From assembly GCF_000814765.1 (NCBI RefSeq), contig NZ_JWIC01000007.1:532081-596080 (forward strand): 64,000 nucleotides of DNA, in the 5' to 3' direction. The notes under the pieces are model-generated. The model ran no database searches and had not been told where the DNA came from. It was given only the letters and a program-made list of their open reading frames with translations. Positions within the stretch are counted from its first letter, which is position 1. Every line of letters starts with the position of its first letter. The DNA is from Pseudoalteromonas luteoviolacea. GTDB taxonomy: Bacteria > Pseudomonadota > Gammaproteobacteria > Enterobacterales > Alteromonadaceae. This document shows positions 1 through 8,993 of this stretch, piece after piece. Made by a program: the position numbers and the translations under genes.

Positions 1-1623
1 ACTGAGCAAGGTGACTTGTTTTTTAATGCCCAGCATCCAAGCGACAGCAATACTGCTGAAGATAACTTCAACAAGCGCCCATTCAACACCGGCACTGTCG
101 GTGTACTTACAGGGGTGAACTTCAATGAATTACCACGCAATTTGGTTGATGCGCCGCTTCATTCTAGTGATTATGAAAAGCAAACCGTGGTAACCGCAAT
201 TGGTCAATATCAAATATTGGGTCAGACTGGAGATAAGTTTTCCGACCTTGGTGATAAGGGGTTAGCTGGCGGTTTAGGCGTGATTTACGGCATGACTTCC
301 GGTGATGAAATCATTAAGAATGATATGCCAGATTTTAACGGTTTCATTTTTGAGTCTGAATCAACAGGCTATTTATTTACTAACTGGGAAGATTATCCCG
401 GTGGAATGAGCCGCTTAAAAATGTCGAAAAGCGACAGTGGTAAGTGGAATGTAGAAGAAGCCATGATGCTGGACTTTGATGCTGTCAAAGGCACAGCAGC
501 GAATTGCTTTGGTTCGGTATCTCCTTGGGGCACGCCCTTAACGTCAGAAGAGTGGATCGTAAATTCAGAAGTGGATACGACGACAAACCCTGAGTGGAAT
601 GCACCTGAGGTGAATTCACGCCTCACGCAATTTAGAGACTTTTTAGCACCTGAATCACCAAACCCATACCGTTATGGCTATATCGCAGAAGTTAAATCAC
701 CATTAGCAGATAAGCCTGTTGTAGAAAAACACTACACCATCGGTCGTTACGAACATGAGAACGCGGTTGTTATGCCTGATAGACGCACTGTGTATTCTTC
801 ACAAGATGATACAGGTGGTGTGCTGTTCAAGTTTGTAGCTGACACGGCGGAAGACTTAAGCGCAGGTACTTTATATGGTGCAAAATTGACTCAAGACAAA
901 GGGTTAAATGATCCTGCTGTTACTGGGTTTGACATTGAGTGGGTGGAAATTGCCTCAGGTACGAATGCAGCGATCTTGGAGTGGATTGAAGAGTATGATG
1001 GCATCACGCCTGATGCATATGTGGATGGCAAAACGAATTACATTGCCATGGCCGATGTACAAGCGTGGGCGGATGGTAAACAGACTTATCCGACTGCTGA
1101 GGAAGGTGGCTCACCCGTTACTGCGGGTAAGCCAATGGATAATCGCGTGGCATTCTTAGAGTCTCGTCAGGCTGCACGCTTAAAAGGTGCAACAGCGGAG
1201 TGGCGAAAGCTAGAAGGGTTGGCAATTAATCATGACCGTGTTCTTGAGGCGATCACTGGACAGGATATGATTGAAGGTGAAGTGGTAGATAAAGCCTACC
1301 TATATATCGGAATTGCTGACATCAATAAAACCATGGTCGATGATAAAGGCGATATTCAATTGTCGTCTCGTGTATTGAGCTGTGGTGGTGTTTATCGTGC
1401 TCATATCGACAATAATTATAGCTTAACGCGCATTGAACCTGTGGTAATGGGATCGACGTATCGCTCGTCACTTTATGAAAGTGAGCGTTGCGACGCCAGC
1501 TTATTGGCACAACCAGACAATGTGATCGTTATGCGCGATGGACGTATATTGATTGGTGAAGATCACAGTGCGGATTGGAAATACAATAATACCTTGTGGA
1601 TGTATGACCCAAAATCAGAATAA
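1..1623 (+). CDS. PhoX-family (DUF839) phosphatase, 5' end outside window
   Basis: The reading frame is open at base 1 (it reads TEQGDLFFNAQ from the first codon), so the gene begins to the left and at least 540 C-terminal residues are seen. The last third carries features typical of PhoX/DUF839 proteins: an ESRQAARLKGATAEW block, EGLAINHD, and a C-terminal QPDNVIVMRDGRILIGEDHS segment followed by NNTLWMYDP. Family members are exported calcium/iron-dependent alkaline phosphatases that release phosphate from organic esters. The export signal would lie outside the window. A strong terminator follows directly. Family assignment is confident; the true substrate is not visible from sequence. Confidence 0.85.
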   Translation, partial: TEQGDLFFNAQHPSDSNTAEDNFNKRPFNTGTVGVLTGVNFNELPRNLVDAPLHSSDYEKQTVVTAIGQYQILGQTGDKFSDLGDKGLAGGLGVIYGMTSGDEIIKNDMPDFNGFIFESESTGYLFTNWEDYPGGMSRLKMSKSDSGKWNVEEAMMLDFDAVKGTAANCFGSVSPWGTPLTSEEWIVNSEVDTTTNPEWNAPEVNSRLTQFRDFLAPESPNPYRYGYIAEVKSPLADKPVVEKHYTIGRYEHENAVVMPDRRTVYSSQDDTGGVLFKFVADTAEDLSAGTLYGAKLTQDKGLNDPAVTGFDIEWVEIASGTNAAILEWIEEYDGITPDAYVDGKTNYIAMADVQAWADGKQTYPTAEEGGSPVTAGKPMDNRVAFLESRQAARLKGATAEWRKLEGLAINHDRVLEAITGQDMIEGEVVDKAYLYIGIADINKTMVDDKGDIQLSSRVLSCGGVYRAHIDNNYSLTRIEPVVMGSTYRSSLYESERCDASLLAQPDNVIVMRDGRILIGEDHSADWKYNNTLWMYDPKSE

Positions 1624-1637
1624 AAACTAACGACTAG

Positions 1638-1660
1638 GCGGTGCTTTGCACCGCTTTTTT
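1638..1660 (+). terminator. Rho-independent terminator after PhoX gene
   Basis: A perfect 7-bp stem, GCGGTGC/GCACCGC, with a TTT loop is followed by six T residues. It starts 15 bases after the phosphatase stop codon and lies before the start of the next gene, which shows the two are separately transcribed or at least attenuated. Confidence 0.9.
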
Positions 1661-1685
1661 GGCACTAAAAATGGAAGTCATACAA

Positions 1686-3338
1686 ATGCAATACCCGTTA
1701 CTTATTTCGACCGTGGCTTTGACCATGGCATTGAGTGGTTGCTCCGATATACTTGAACGGAGCAAAATTTTACCAACTAGCGCTGAGCAACCAAGCCATA
1801 CAGCGCCTTATCGTACTGGCGATGAGATCCCTGCAACAGCCTATTTAGCGCATGGTGAGGTATACAACCCTGAGTCGGTTATTCCACCACAGTGTTATAC
1901 GAAGACGGATGGAGTCAATAACCCGTGTTATGCTTGCCATCAGTCATATCATGACGAAAAGGCGCGCCCAAATGTGATGAAAGATGGAGATTTACAAGGC
2001 GACTATGCATTTTCAGATCTTGGTCTAAAAAACCATTGGAAAAACCTCTTTATCGACCGCACTGAGTTAATAAAAGGGATCTCAGATCAAGAAATTACTA
2101 ACTGGGTAGAGCAGGATAATTACACCCCTTTCATTGAGAAAATGGCGAAGCGCAATGATTGGCACGGTGAAGTGACACCCCTTGCAAACTTGGCTTTTCC
2201 AGAAAAAGCGTTTGATGAGCAAGGTTTTGCACGCGATGGTAGTGGTTGGGTTGCATTTAACTACAAGCCTTTCCCAAGTACATTTTGGCCAACTAATGGC
2301 TCGACTGGGGATGTCATGATAAGGCTTCCTCGCTCTTTTCAAACGGTAAATGGTCTATATAGTAAAGATGTATACCTTGCTAATTTGAGTTTAACTGAAC
2401 TGGCTGTTAAAGGTTTGGAAGTGATCTCCGTGCCTTTGATTTCAGAGCGAGTGGTTGGTCAAGATTTAAATGGTGATGGCCAGTTAGGCCAGATAACTCA
2501 CATTACGAAACAGGCGCGTTATGTGGGTGATGCACGTGATGAGTTGGCTTATATGCTATATCCTGAGGGCACGGAGTTCCTGCATACGGTACGATACTTG
2601 GGGGTGGATAAACAAGGTAAGATTTATAACGCCCCTAGGTTGAAAGAGTTACGTTATATGAAGAAGCATAACTTCAAGTCAAAACAAGAAATTGCAGGCT
2701 CATATTACCGTGAAGCCAAAGAAAAAGAATTCGAGAAATTGCCTGTAACACTTTATATCGGTGATAAAGGCGTGAATAATACATTTGGCTGGACAATCAA
2801 TGGTTATATTGAAGACAGTCAAGGTGCACTTCGTCCGCAACACGCACAGGAATTGGCATTCTGTAATGGGTGTCATAAAACGGTGGGGGCAACATATGAT
2901 CAAACCTTTTCATTTGCGCGTAAGGTTGAGGGTGCAGCTGGCTGGGGTTACATCAATTTAAAAGCGCAAACGGATGTGCCTAACGTGGGTGAAGAACAAG
3001 GTGAATTCTTTACTTATATGTCTCGAGTGGGCGGTGGGGATGAATTTCGTCAAAATAAAGAAATGCTTCGAAAATGGTTCACAGGGGGCAAGGTCGATAT
3101 GCAAAAAGTTGAAAAAGCCGTGAACCTGTATGAGCTGATAACACCATCAAAAGAGCGAGCCTTGGCTTTAAATAAGGCGTATCTGACCATCGTCAGGGAG
3201 CAAAGCTATTTATTTGGCCGTGATGCGACTCTGGTAAAAGCGAAAAATGTACTTGAAAGAGTGGATGATTCACAAGCGCCATTGCAGCAAGACAAGCAAT
3301 TTAAATGGGATATGCAATTAGATTGGTCTAAAAACTAG
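1686..3338 (+). CDS. Di-haem cytochrome c type lipoprotein
   Basis: Start chosen at 1686 because GGAAG lies eight bases upstream and the product then begins with a clean lipoprotein signal ending in the lipobox LSGC; the longer frame would overlap the preceding terminator. About 550 residues. Two CxxCH haem c attachment motifs are visible, CYACH near residue 90 and CNGCH near residue 400, so the protein is predicted to be a lipid-anchored periplasmic or outer-membrane cytochrome. No other domain is recognised. It lies directly downstream of the PhoX-type gene in the same direction, separated by a terminator. Electron partner and substrate are unknown. Confidence 0.75.
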   Translation: MQYPLLISTVALTMALSGCSDILERSKILPTSAEQPSHTAPYRTGDEIPATAYLAHGEVYNPESVIPPQCYTKTDGVNNPCYACHQSYHDEKARPNVMKDGDLQGDYAFSDLGLKNHWKNLFIDRTELIKGISDQEITNWVEQDNYTPFIEKMAKRNDWHGEVTPLANLAFPEKAFDEQGFARDGSGWVAFNYKPFPSTFWPTNGSTGDVMIRLPRSFQTVNGLYSKDVYLANLSLTELAVKGLEVISVPLISERVVGQDLNGDGQLGQITHITKQARYVGDARDELAYMLYPEGTEFLHTVRYLGVDKQGKIYNAPRLKELRYMKKHNFKSKQEIAGSYYREAKEKEFEKLPVTLYIGDKGVNNTFGWTINGYIEDSQGALRPQHAQELAFCNGCHKTVGATYDQTFSFARKVEGAAGWGYINLKAQTDVPNVGEEQGEFFTYMSRVGGGDEFRQNKEMLRKWFTGGKVDMQKVEKAVNLYELITPSKERALALNKAYLTIVREQSYLFGRDATLVKAKNVLERVDDSQAPLQQDKQFKWDMQLDWSKN

Positions 3339-4026
3339 TTGCTTTAAACCGCTATATCCGGGGACGTAAATAGGTAAATAGGCTTACTTTCCCGGATGTA
3401 TATGTTGTTTGTCCCTACAGATCATGATTTTACCTACTTAGATTGAAGTCAGTCCACATCTATCTTTAAAGTGACATCTGACAGCTCATATTTGCAGGTT
3501 CTTAGAGTGTTTGTTGCTCTGAATGTGCTTTTTTATTTTGAGATCACTTTTTTACTAAGTGCAAGTCGTATAGATCACTTTTTTACTAACTTGAGCAACG
3601 CTTACTTAGTAAAAATTTGCATCGATATTTAGTAGATCACTATTTTACTAACTTATTCAGATATTTTGTGTTCTAGTCACACATTGGAAAATAAAATTAC
3701 TACTTTTCAATGCCTTGCCCTTTTGGTTGGTTTTTATAGATCAGGAATTTACTAACACAGGGTTTATCTTTAGTCTACAGAGATCATATTTTTACCAAGT
3801 TACTTTAGACAGATCAGCATTTTACTAACTGTGCATGTGGTATTTAAAATATAGATCAGGTTTTTACTAGCTGAAGATAATGAAAATAGTTCTGAGATCA
3901 CATTTTTACTAACATTAGGTAATGAAGTGGCGAGAAAAAGAGCTTGGAGTGGCAGTATTTGGAGGAGGAGATAGTAAAATAATGATCTCAGCGGCTGATA
4001 TTCATCTAATCAGCCGCCGAAATTGG
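3339..4026. other. 688-base gene-free stretch between convergent genes
   Basis: No open frame with a ribosome site is seen. The left edge holds an inverted repeat ATCCGGG (3356-3362) / CCCGGAT (3391-3397) that could form a long-loop hairpin at the end of the cytochrome gene. The remainder is AT-rich and is dominated by the GATC-containing repeat family described in the next entry. Convergent gene ends on both sides mean it is unlikely to be a plain promoter region, which makes the organised repeats harder to explain. Confidence 0.8.
3420..3988. repeat. Cluster of phased GATC-containing 20-mer repeats
   Basis: Consensus AGATCANNNTTTTACTAACT. Direct copies have their GATC at 3542, 3573, 3635, 3739, 3782, 3812, 3854 and 3896; a weaker direct copy is at 3420 and an inverted copy has its GATC at 3984. 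A further inverted copy lies at about 4207-4226 inside the next gene. Spacings between the eight good direct copies are 31, 62, 104, 43, 30, 42 and 42 bases, all close to whole multiples of 10.5, so the sites fall on one face of the helix. The pattern is like iterons or a multi-site operator. Every copy contains a Dam site. Function unknown. Confidence 0.85.
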
Positions 4027-4362
4027 TTAGTACAGGAGCGCTAAAATGATGAGTACACAAGTTATTGCGGGAAGTACGTATAAAAGTGATCTCAGCCAAT
4101 GTGCTCTATAAGTCATACAAAGTGAAATGATGATGACAGAGAGCGCTATTTGCCCACAAAACATCAAACTGCCATAACCAATAGCTTGGGATAGGTTGAC
4201 GCCCAAGCTTAGTAAAATAATGATCCAAGCGGAGTAATTAAATCGCTGAGTTTGTGTTTGATCTGGACGTGAGCCAAATACACTTTTGTAATGGGATGTT
4301 TTGGCCATTGCAAACGCGTAAAAGGCGCTAAAACACAACAGTGTCGCTAAGCTATAAATCAT
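4027..4362 (-). CDS. DUF3325-like small membrane protein
   Basis: 111 residues with four predicted hydrophobic spans, the last gene of a three-gene minus-strand operon. Its start overlaps the stop of the PepSY gene by four bases (ATGA), which points to translational coupling. Length, topology and position next to a PepSY membrane protein match the DUF3325 family found in iron uptake operons of marine gammaproteobacteria. The biochemical role is not known. An inverted copy of the GATC 20-mer lies within this coding sequence at about 4207-4226. Confidence 0.7.
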   Translation of the reverse strand: MIYSLATLLCFSAFYAFAMAKTSHYKSVFGSRPDQTQTQRFNYSAWIIILLSLGVNLSQAIGYGSLMFCGQIALSVIIISLCMTYRAHWLRSLLYVLPAITCVLIILALLY

Positions 4363-5948
4363 GCTTTTTGCTCCCGACCTAAACGGCGGTTTTGCACTGA
4401 GCCTTGTTTGACGGTATTTGGTTGAGCGCCTAATTTGTTGCCTTGCATATAAAAAACAGCAGCCGTTGCTAAAAATGTGAGATCAAAACTGGCTAAGATC
4501 CACTTTCCGTCCATGATATATGTGATTAAATTTCCATCTGTTGTCAGCGCGTTACAGATAGGCAATAGTAGCCACACTGCGGCATTAAGATGAGCGAATC
4601 TTTGCCACGCACGACGAGATCGCCAAAGTCCTGCTGTCACTGTTGCAGCAAGCCAAATTAAAAAGAAAGCGAGTATCTCTTTATCAGCCCGACCGGTGAC
4701 TTCTGCTGGCAATAACCTGTTAGCATAGAAGAAACCTGCAGTTGCTAGTGGTAACCCCATGATTGTGCCAAGGTTTAATGCTTCTACTAATTTGAGCCCA
4801 AAACTAGGTGATTGATTTGGCTTTAAACGTTCTCGAATTCGTTTGGCCCACATTATACAGCCCGTGGCAATCATCACACATCCGGCTATACCGCAAATAA
4901 AGTAAAGCCAACGTAGACCAGGGTGAGCGAGCCTGCCACTATGCACTGCTATCATACCGCCATATAGCACTTCCCCGCCACTTGGATCTAGGCGAGCTGT
5001 TTTTATAAGCTCTCCGGTTGAACCTGAGTATTGCCAGTACGGATATTCATCACGAATAAGCGTACCATTGTCGCCATAGATTTTAATGGTGGCACTCAGG
5101 TCAGTTGGATAGTCGACGATCACGCGCTTAATTTTCTGCTCTGGCCAGTTATGGTAAAAGTGTGCAAAAGCGTTTTCGAAAGCCGGTGAATTGAGTGTTT
5201 GCTCTGACTTCTCAATGCCCTGACGCTCTGGATAAAAGTCGGATCTAAAGCCTTTTACACCCTCCTCATAGAGTGTATTGGCAGGACCCGGAAAGAGCAT
5301 AAAGATTAATGTGACTAGGCCTGTATAGGTGATCATAAGGTGAAATGGCAGCGCCAGCACAGAAGATAGGTTGTGTGCATCGAGCCAAGCTCTTACTCCC
5401 TTTTGCGGCCTAAATTGAAATAGGTCTTTAAAGATACGTTTATGAATAACAATGCCAGAGATGAGCGCGATTAACATAAACAAGGACGCCAAGCAGACTA
5501 ACCATCGTGCTAATTTGCGGTCCATGTAGTGTAAATCGAAGTGCAATCGATAAAAAAAGTTACCGCCCCGAGTATCAACGATGCCGTCTACTTGGGTTAA
5601 CGTATTTGGGTCAAGGCGCTCGTCTATCCATTTATCCCTTTGCCCATCTGGTTGGCTGTGACGATGAGAGACATGGACTTCTGGTTGTCTGGGAGAAGGC
5701 AAGCCTATCCACCATCTATTTGCCTCGGGGGCTTTTTCATGCAGGTAATCCAACCCTGCGCTGATTAAGGCTTTTTGATCCGTAGGTTTGTTATCAATGC
5801 TATGCACAGCAGGTTGATTCCAAAGGCTAATCTCATGACGAAAGAAGCTGATTGTACCGGCGAAGAAAATTAAAAATAGTAGCCAGCACATTAAAAGACC
5901 AACCCAAGTATGTAGCCAAGTCATTGAGCGAAAAAAACTGTCTTTCAT
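4359..5948 (-). CDS. PepSY-associated transmembrane protein (PiuB-like)
   Basis: Start placed at 5948 (MKDSFFRS) because AGGGAAG lies just upstream and the stop of the upstream gene overlaps it; the longer frame has no ribosome site. 529 residues with a first membrane span near residues 10-35 (TWVGLLMCWLLFLIFFAG), a large periplasmic region rich in PepSY-type features, and several further spans towards the C-terminus. Such proteins accompany TonB-dependent siderophore receptors and are thought to be inner-membrane reductases or uptake helpers for ferric siderophores. The operon context with DUF3649 and DUF3325 supports an iron role; substrate not determinable. Confidence 0.85.
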   Translation of the reverse strand: MKDSFFRSMTWLHTWVGLLMCWLLFLIFFAGTISFFRHEISLWNQPAVHSIDNKPTDQKALISAGLDYLHEKAPEANRWWIGLPSPRQPEVHVSHRHSQPDGQRDKWIDERLDPNTLTQVDGIVDTRGGNFFYRLHFDLHYMDRKLARWLVCLASLFMLIALISGIVIHKRIFKDLFQFRPQKGVRAWLDAHNLSSVLALPFHLMITYTGLVTLIFMLFPGPANTLYEEGVKGFRSDFYPERQGIEKSEQTLNSPAFENAFAHFYHNWPEQKIKRVIVDYPTDLSATIKIYGDNGTLIRDEYPYWQYSGSTGELIKTARLDPSGGEVLYGGMIAVHSGRLAHPGLRWLYFICGIAGCVMIATGCIMWAKRIRERLKPNQSPSFGLKLVEALNLGTIMGLPLATAGFFYANRLLPAEVTGRADKEILAFFLIWLAATVTAGLWRSRRAWQRFAHLNAAVWLLLPICNALTTDGNLITYIMDGKWILASFDLTFLATAAVFYMQGNKLGAQPNTVKQGSVQNRRLGREQKA

Positions 5949-6244
5949 ATACTTCCCTGAATATAGGTCGTGAATAGCGCAAATACGCCAGTACTGATTA
6001 TTAATGCGACCCATACTTTAAATAGGGAGCGGGCAGCAAAAACGGCAATAAATACACAGCTATAAATTAATATGCTCGCACATACACTGTATAAAACGGC
6101 ATCTACTTTACTCGTAGGCAGTAAGAGACTCAAAAGCGAAACACAGTAGGCTGTGAAAAAATATCCCCCTAAAATTGCAGCGCAAAATCGGGACGTAACG
6201 CTCAACCTATATTGAAAAGTCAAAGCATTATCGGCGTGTGACAT
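5945..6244 (-). CDS. DUF3649-like small membrane protein
   Basis: 99 residues, three predicted spans, first gene of the operon that continues with the PepSY and DUF3325 genes. It overlaps the next start by four bases. Gene order DUF3649-PepSY-DUF3325 is a recurrent iron-uptake arrangement, and the short N-terminal SRFCAAILGGY segment resembles the family. A Fur-box-like sequence sits about 60 bases upstream. Exact function unknown. Confidence 0.7.
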   Translation of the reverse strand: MSHADNALTFQYRLSVTSRFCAAILGGYFFTAYCVSLLSLLLPTSKVDAVLYSVCASILIYSCVFIAVFAARSLFKVWVALIISTGVFALFTTYIQGSI

Positions 6245-6300
6245 AACGTTCCTAAGTTTTTTGATTAGGTAAATTATTATCTACGAATAGTTTTGTAAAT

Positions 6301-6320
6301 AACAGTAATTATCATTGCTA
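6301..6320 (-). promoter_or_regulatory. Candidate Fur box upstream of iron operon
   Basis: Read on the minus strand the segment contains AATGATAATTACTGTT, which keeps the GATAAT core and much of the second half of the Fur consensus (GATAATGATAATCATTATC). A second AT-rich GATAATAATTT element lies closer to the gene at about 6270. Placement upstream of an iron-linked operon supports iron repression. The rest of 6245-6558 is AT-rich and holds no gene that can be supported. Confidence 0.5.
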
Positions 6321-6558
6321 AATACACTTAAAAGTATGGCTCGTCACTGGAAGTGAAAGAAGTTAAAGTTTTTGCTACAAGAAAACAGAAGAATTAATTT
6401 TTTGGTAAAGTTTAATTTGTTTGTTGGGGTAATTTATTCTTTATTTTAGTAAGTGATCCTATATCATTAAAAAAGTTAGGGCTGGTGTGAATTAATAGTT
6501 GGTTATGGCGGTCTACTTAAGCAATGATAGCGTACTTTTTTAAGAATGCAGAATAGCC

Positions 6559-7125
6559 ATGAAGTTATTAGATGAGATAGCAGCGTGCCGTTTGTGTCAT
6601 ACACAGTTTGGTCATGTGCCCTCCCCTGTTGTGCAAGGCAGTGCCAACGCTAGAATACTAATCGCAGGGCAAGCGCCTAGTATGACAGTGCATAAAACAG
6701 GGAAACCTTTTAATGATGCCAGTGGTAAAAAGCTTCGGGATTGGTTGGGTGTTACGGAACAGCAATTTTATGATCCATCATTGTTTGCCATTATCCCTAT
6801 GGCGTTTTGCTATCCGGGGAAAGGTAAAACCGGTGATAAAGCGCCACCTAAAATATGTGCTAACACTTGGCGCGAAACATTATTGGCGGAATTCAATCAG
6901 GTTGAGTTTACAATATTAATTGGACAGTATGCGCAAGCTTATCACTTGGCGAGCTATACAAATGTCACCGAAGCGGTTCAGAATTGGGAAATGTTTATGC
7001 CAACTAAGATGCCACTACCGCATCCAAGCCCACGAAATCATTATTGGTTGAAACGGAATCCTTGGTTTGAAATAAATGCAATTCCTGCATTAAAAAAACG
7101 TATATCAGACGTTTTAACGAGTTAG
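6559..7125 (+). CDS. Uracil-DNA glycosylase family protein
   Basis: 188 residues. The N-terminus has CRLC resembling a metal-binding pair, followed by the family A motif as GQAPS with GKPFNDASGKKLRDWLG, and the C-terminal motif LPHPSPRN. These match the COG1573-type uracil-DNA glycosylase superfamily, which removes uracil or related damaged bases from DNA. Only one close Cys pair is seen near the N-terminus, so it may not hold the four-Cys iron-sulfur cluster of family 4 enzymes. It appears to be a single-gene unit. Activity on DNA is inferred from family. Confidence 0.8.
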   Translation: MKLLDEIAACRLCHTQFGHVPSPVVQGSANARILIAGQAPSMTVHKTGKPFNDASGKKLRDWLGVTEQQFYDPSLFAIIPMAFCYPGKGKTGDKAPPKICANTWRETLLAEFNQVEFTILIGQYAQAYHLASYTNVTEAVQNWEMFMPTKMPLPHPSPRNHYWLKRNPWFEINAIPALKKRISDVLTS

Positions 7126-7233
7126 TCAATAAATATGTCATCTCAAAGGAGTTGCTAAAATGCCGGACATCTACCATAATCGCCACAGACTTTGGTTTAC
7201 AAAAAATAACATTTCAATTCAAGGGAACTGAAA

Positions 7234-7623
7234 ATGATTTACCACCTATCGGGATGGATCTCGGTGTTAATTTCGATTTTTGCCATATACCCGAGCTATC
7301 AACCAGGCGCAGGTTCTGTGATTGGTTTTTATTTGTGCTTATTTGCCTTACTAGTCTCTGCTTTTGCCAGTCACCTTGGTCACTCACTGTACTATCGAGC
7401 TGCGTTTGTATTATCAATCATAAATGTATTGTTTGTGAATGATGGGACTAATTTATCATTGCTAACCAGCGAAAATGATTGGGTTTACATTGGATCCATG
7501 TATGGGATCTATATTGTGGTAAGCAGCATATGTGGATTTTTAGTTAGCCGAGAAGATTTGCTCGGTAACAGCATAAGCAGAAAACAGACCAAGAGAGAAC
7601 AAAAGCCTGCTGCATATCGGTAA
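7234..7623 (+). CDS. Small four-span membrane protein, function unknown
   Basis: 129 residues preceded by a good ribosome site (AAGGGA, eight bases before ATG). Hydrophobic segments near residues 5-22, 27-48, 52-70 and 85-105 predict four membrane spans, ending in a basic tail with SRKQTKREQK. No family recognised. A longer overlapping frame starting at 7152 lacks a plausible start and was not used. Confidence 0.6.
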   Translation: MIYHLSGWISVLISIFAIYPSYQPGAGSVIGFYLCLFALLVSAFASHLGHSLYYRAAFVLSIINVLFVNDGTNLSLLTSENDWVYIGSMYGIYIVVSSICGFLVSREDLLGNSISRKQTKREQKPAAYR

Positions 7624-7921
7624 GCAAAAAAATTAATATTTTTATTGTAAATGATTGTGAAAATTCATGTTTTTGCATTTGTTTACATATAGATTGTTAT
7701 TCTAATGTGTATTTGCTCGTTAATATAGCCACGTTTTATTGGTCAACTTCAACCTCGGAAGAGCCTCGATTTCAATTTACCAACTATCCTGCTCTACATT
7801 TCAATAATCGCCTTAATTTAGATCAAAATTGTCCTAAACTGAGTGTTATAGGTTTAATAATGACATGATGAGTGTCTAAAAGTGAGATTCACACTTCAAG
7901 AATAGTCCGTAAGGAGAAAGT

Positions 7922-8416
7922 ATGTACTGGGGTCTAGTTGTTTTGGTAATACTCGCTGGGTTTTGGCTACACAATCGTTATAGCTCTGAATCACAAGACT
8001 TTCCGCCAATAGAAACAGATCCGAATGATCCTCTGGTATTGGAGGCCGTTGCACTAGCGAAAGCGACAATCGATGAATTTCGGGTTTTGTTCTTAAGATA
8101 TCCAAAGGATGCATTCGTCAAACTTGGCTTTGAAAGTGATAGAGGTGTCATTGAACATTTAGGTGCGCATGTAGAAACCATTAAGGGCAATGAAGTGAGT
8201 GTATTTTTGGTTACACCCCCGATCACGCATACTGGAAAAATGGCCCACAATTATGTCTGCCAATTGGAAGACATAGAAGATTGGCAGATCACGGATAATG
8301 CCGGCAATATTTATGGTGGGTATATTCAACGGGCCATGTTTACGATTGCTGAGCGTGAAGGCATTGCTCTTCCACCTGAGCTCAAAGCAATGCAAGATAA
8401 ATACGTAGATGTTTAA
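7922..8416 (+). CDS. DUF2314 family protein with N-terminal membrane anchor
   Basis: 164 residues; AAGGAGA lies upstream of the ATG. A hydrophobic N-terminal segment (YWGLVVLVILAGFWL) likely anchors it in the membrane. The rest matches the DUF2314 pattern: DPNDPLVLEAVALAKATIDEFR, then TPPITHTGKM and a terminal EDWQITD..GGYIQRAMF segment. DUF2314 proteins have no settled function. The stop codon overlaps by four bases with the end of the convergent acetyltransferase gene. Confidence 0.75.
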   Translation: MYWGLVVLVILAGFWLHNRYSSESQDFPPIETDPNDPLVLEAVALAKATIDEFRVLFLRYPKDAFVKLGFESDRGVIEHLGAHVETIKGNEVSVFLVTPPITHTGKMAHNYVCQLEDIEDWQITDNAGNIYGGYIQRAMFTIAEREGIALPPELKAMQDKYVDV

Positions 8417-8895
8417 GGCTGTTCTGCAAAGTCTTTAAGTGCTTGTCCGGTTAGGCGATAAATTATCCATTCATCTTGCGGCTCTGCACCTATGCTCTGG
8501 TAAAAGTCTATAGCGGGCTTGTTCCAGTCTAAGACCACCCATTCAAAACGGCCGCAGTCTTTTTGTATTGCCGTTTGGGCAAGGTGTTTCATCAATGCTT
8601 TACCCGCACCTACGCCGCGCTTGTCTTGTGCAACATATAAATCTTCAAGGTATAAGCCATATTTGCCTAGCCACGTTGAATAATTGAAAAAGTATACTGC
8701 AAAGCCAATGGCTTCGCCGTTTTGCTCGCAGATAAGTGCATGGGCCCGCACATCATCGCCAAATAGTTTTTTTTCTATATCTTGTACCGTATTTTCAACC
8801 GCATCAGGTTCTTTTTCATAAATGGCTAATTCATTAATGAAGTGCAAGATAGTGGCTGCATCTTTAATTTCTGCTGGTCGTATAGATAAGCTCAT
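8413..8895 (-). CDS. GNAT acetyltransferase, SSAT/thialysine-like
   Basis: 160 residues covering one GNAT domain: substrate side with the NELAIYEKEPDAVENT segment, LYLEDLYVAQDKRGVGAGKALM containing the acetyl-CoA pyrophosphate loop, then WVVLDWNKPAIDFYQSIGA. This arrangement is that of diamine or thialysine N-acetyltransferases, which acetylate amino groups of polyamines or amino acids. It is divergent from the LysR gene with 98 bases between starts, so that regulator could control it. Substrate is not certain. Confidence 0.8.
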   Translation of the reverse strand: MSLSIRPAEIKDAATILHFINELAIYEKEPDAVENTVQDIEKKLFGDDVRAHALICEQNGEAIGFAVYFFNYSTWLGKYGLYLEDLYVAQDKRGVGAGKALMKHLAQTAIQKDCGRFEWVVLDWNKPAIDFYQSIGAEPQDEWIIYRLTGQALKDFAEQP

Positions 8896-8993
8896 GGTGG
8901 TTTATTCCTGTTTGACTTAGATGCGTATCAGTGTACTGTTTAGTAACACATGAATAAAGTGCATGGTTTGCACTTAGTATATGTATTAAATGC

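Noticed and set aside
3420..3988. CRISPR array or transposon end for the GATC repeat cluster
   Set aside because: Spacing is irregular in number of turns, units are degenerate, and no cas or transposase gene is adjacent.
7152..7442. Plus-strand frame overlapping the small membrane protein gene
   Set aside because: No ribosome site at its start, and the other frame (7234-7623) has a good one and a membrane-protein composition.
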